From positions 708,545-772,544 of the forward strand of contig JADJYU010000003.1 of the NCBI GenBank assembly GCA_016719565.1: a DNA stretch of 64,000 nucleotides, in the 5' to 3' direction. Made by a program: the position numbers and the translations under genes. Source of the stretch: Ignavibacteria bacterium. GTDB taxonomy: Bacteria; Bacteroidota; Ignavibacteria; Tepidaquicellales; Tepidaquicellaceae. The notes under the pieces are model-generated. The model was not told the DNA's origin. It was given only the letters and a program-made list of their open reading frames with translations, and made no database searches. Below are positions 62,787 through 64,000 of this stretch, in pieces. Position 1 is the first letter of the stretch, and every line of letters starts with the position of its first letter.

Positions 62787-64000
62787 TTAATTGCTGGGAA
62801 AAACAATTTTACCTTTCTTTATAACTGTTTTAAGATTATTCACTCCGAAATTATAAACAAGATATTTATAAGATGGCATATCAAAAATTAGCAGGTCGGC
62901 CTGTTTGCCGGATTCTATACTGCCTGCTGTATTTTCTATATTTAATGCAAATGCGGCGTTAATAGTTACGGCATTGAGAATTTCTTCAGCGGTCATTTTC
63001 AAATGAACTGAAGCAAGCGACATTATCATCTGAATATTTTCCGTCATGCAGCTTCCCGGATTGAAATCAGTTGCGAGCGCAACAGGGATTTTTTTTGAAA
63101 TAAGCTGTCTCGCCGGAGCGTAAGGTATTCCGAGAAAATAAGAAACACCCGGAAGTACTGTGGCTATTATGTTTCTCTTTTTTTTATCTTTGCAATGGGC
63201 AGCAAGGCGCTCAATATCATCTTCCTTTAATACTTCCAGATGATCGACAGATGCGGCGTTATGTTTTATTGCAGTTTTAATTCCTCCGATTGAATTAAAC
63301 TGATCCGTATGAAGCTTCGCTGTCAGTCCGTATTTTTTTCCGAATGTAAATATCTTATCCGCTTCTTCTTTTGTAAAATAATTTACCTCTACGAATACGT
63401 CTATAAATTTTGCAAGACCTTCTCTCGAGACTATTGAAATAATATTGTGACAAATTTCATAAATGTAATCTTCCTTACTTTTCTCAGGATGAACCGAATG
63501 AGCGCCGAGAAAAGTAGGAATAATATCTATTCCGTATTTATTGTTTTCATTAAGCTCTTTCATGACCTCTAGAATTTTCAATTCATTTCCGAGATCAAGT
63601 CCATAACCGGATTTTCCTTCGATAGTCGTAGTGCCGTATTTTATAAAATTATCAAGTCTCTTTCCGGATATTTCAGAAAGTTCATTCTTGTTAGTATTCC
63701 TCACAGCGTTCACCGTAGATAAAATCCCTCCGCCGGCTTTTGCAATTTCCTGATATGACTTTCCGGCCAGTCTCATTTCATATTCATCTTCTCTTGATCC
63801 GGCAAATACGAAATGTGTATGTGAATCTATGAATCCCGGCGTAATGACCTTTCCTCTTCCGTCAATGACATCATAATTTTTAACAGCGCTGCCTGCCAGA
63901 AATTTTTTCAGCTCAGCATTACTCCCGGCAAAAGCGATCTTATCTTTTTCAATAAAGATATTTCCGTTTCTGATCAGTCCGATTTCCGACTGTTTCTTTC
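62787..64000 (-). CDS. hutI: Imidazolonepropionase (partial, N-terminus outside window)
   Basis: The frame is open from 62787 to the window edge (404 codons), so only a few N-terminal residues of this amidohydrolase of about 410 residues are missing. Metal-binding HTH in GFIDSHTHFVFAGSRE, the family block EMRLAGKSYQEIAKAGGGILSTVNAVR, the substrate/metal histidines in FLGAHSVHPE and LHTDQF, and the late Asp in ALATDFNPGS are all present. HutI converts 4-imidazolone-5-propionate to formiminoglutamate in histidine degradation. The internal Met at 63776 is not the start. No other hut gene is within the window. Confidence 0.93.
   Translation of the reverse strand, partial: KKQSEIGLIRNGNIFIEKDKIAFAGSNAELKKFLAGSAVKNYDVIDGRGKVITPGFIDSHTHFVFAGSREDEYEMRLAGKSYQEIAKAGGGILSTVNAVRNTNKNELSEISGKRLDNFIKYGTTTIEGKSGYGLDLGNELKILEVMKELNENNKYGIDIIPTFLGAHSVHPEKSKEDYIYEICHNIISIVSREGLAKFIDVFVEVNYFTKEEADKIFTFGKKYGLTAKLHTDQFNSIGGIKTAIKHNAASVDHLEVLKEDDIERLAAHCKDKKKRNIIATVLPGVSYFLGIPYAPARQLISKKIPVALATDFNPGSCMTENIQMIMSLASVHLKMTAEEILNAVTINAAFALNIENTAGSIESGKQADLLIFDMPSYKYLVYNFGVNNLKTVIKKGKIVFPSN

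Noticed and set aside
1..64000. tRNA, rRNA or known riboswitch genes
   Set aside because: I scanned the intergenic regions by eye for cloverleaf, rRNA or conserved riboswitch cores and recognised none. tRNAscan-SE and Infernal/Rfam would be decisive.
61582..64000. Histidine-utilisation operon
   Set aside because: Only hutI is visible; its neighbour is a sugar dehydrogenase lipoprotein, and hutH/hutU are not in the window.

Overview
This window looks like a chromosomal segment of an AT-rich bacterium of the Bacteroidota/Ignavibacteria side of the FCB group, most likely Ignavibacteria-like. The evidence is: a classical type IX secretion (T9SS) C-terminal sorting domain of the PNPFNP...GVYFYKF type; several further secreted proteins with related C-terminal domains; almost no Shine-Dalgarno sequences; a TAnnTTTG-type promoter candidate; and many lipoproteins and outer-membrane-type proteins. 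Taxonomy is inferred from protein style only. No rRNA or tRNA gene was found.

Layout. 1-7.4 kb: ridA (cut by the window edge), parB-parA, a UPF0173 hydrolase, a eukaryotic-type citrate synthase, surE-obg and an unknown protein coupled to obg. 7.5-9.8 kb: a large secreted T9SS substrate. 10.1-15.3 kb: kynurenine-pathway genes (kynB, kynU, kmo) on the minus strand, with a VapBC-type toxin-antitoxin pair and a REP-associated tyrosine transposase (RAYT) lodged between kynU and kmo. 15.3-20.3 kb: a SRAP protein, an MFS transporter and pyruvate phosphate dikinase. 20.3-21.7 kb: paired inverted hairpins that have duplicated in tandem together with the leader of the next gene. 21.7-32.9 kb: FMN-dependent 2-hydroxyacid oxidase, DUF481 barrel, M48 membrane protease, queG, Rieske protein, STAS protein, pnp, rpsO, ribF and peroxiredoxin. 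33.0-35.7 kb: 2.7 kb of repeats and apparently decayed sequence. 35.7-44.4 kb: propeller protein, YjbQ, lipoprotein, thioredoxin, dnaE and an unknown protein. 44.6-60.8 kb: four tandem paralogues of about 1080 residues with T9SS-like C-termini, then a PorZ-like propeller protein. 60.8-64 kb: a divergent hisA, a sugar dehydrogenase lipoprotein and hutI (cut by the window edge).

The most notable structures are: (1) the 13.5-kb quadruplicated secreted-protein array, with duplicated leaders and terminators and clear mosaicism between copies; (2) the 147-bp hairpin-plus-leader tandem array that ends exactly at a start codon; (3) at least five families of palindromic or inverted repeats; and (4) a decayed 21-nt (heptapeptide) minisatellite. 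Five genes (kynB, MFS, pnp, rpsO and paralogue 1) carry a single-base indel. Because pnp and rpsO are normally intact and four of the five indels sit in A/T runs, base-calling error is the simplest explanation, and these genes should not be read as true pseudogenes without checking.
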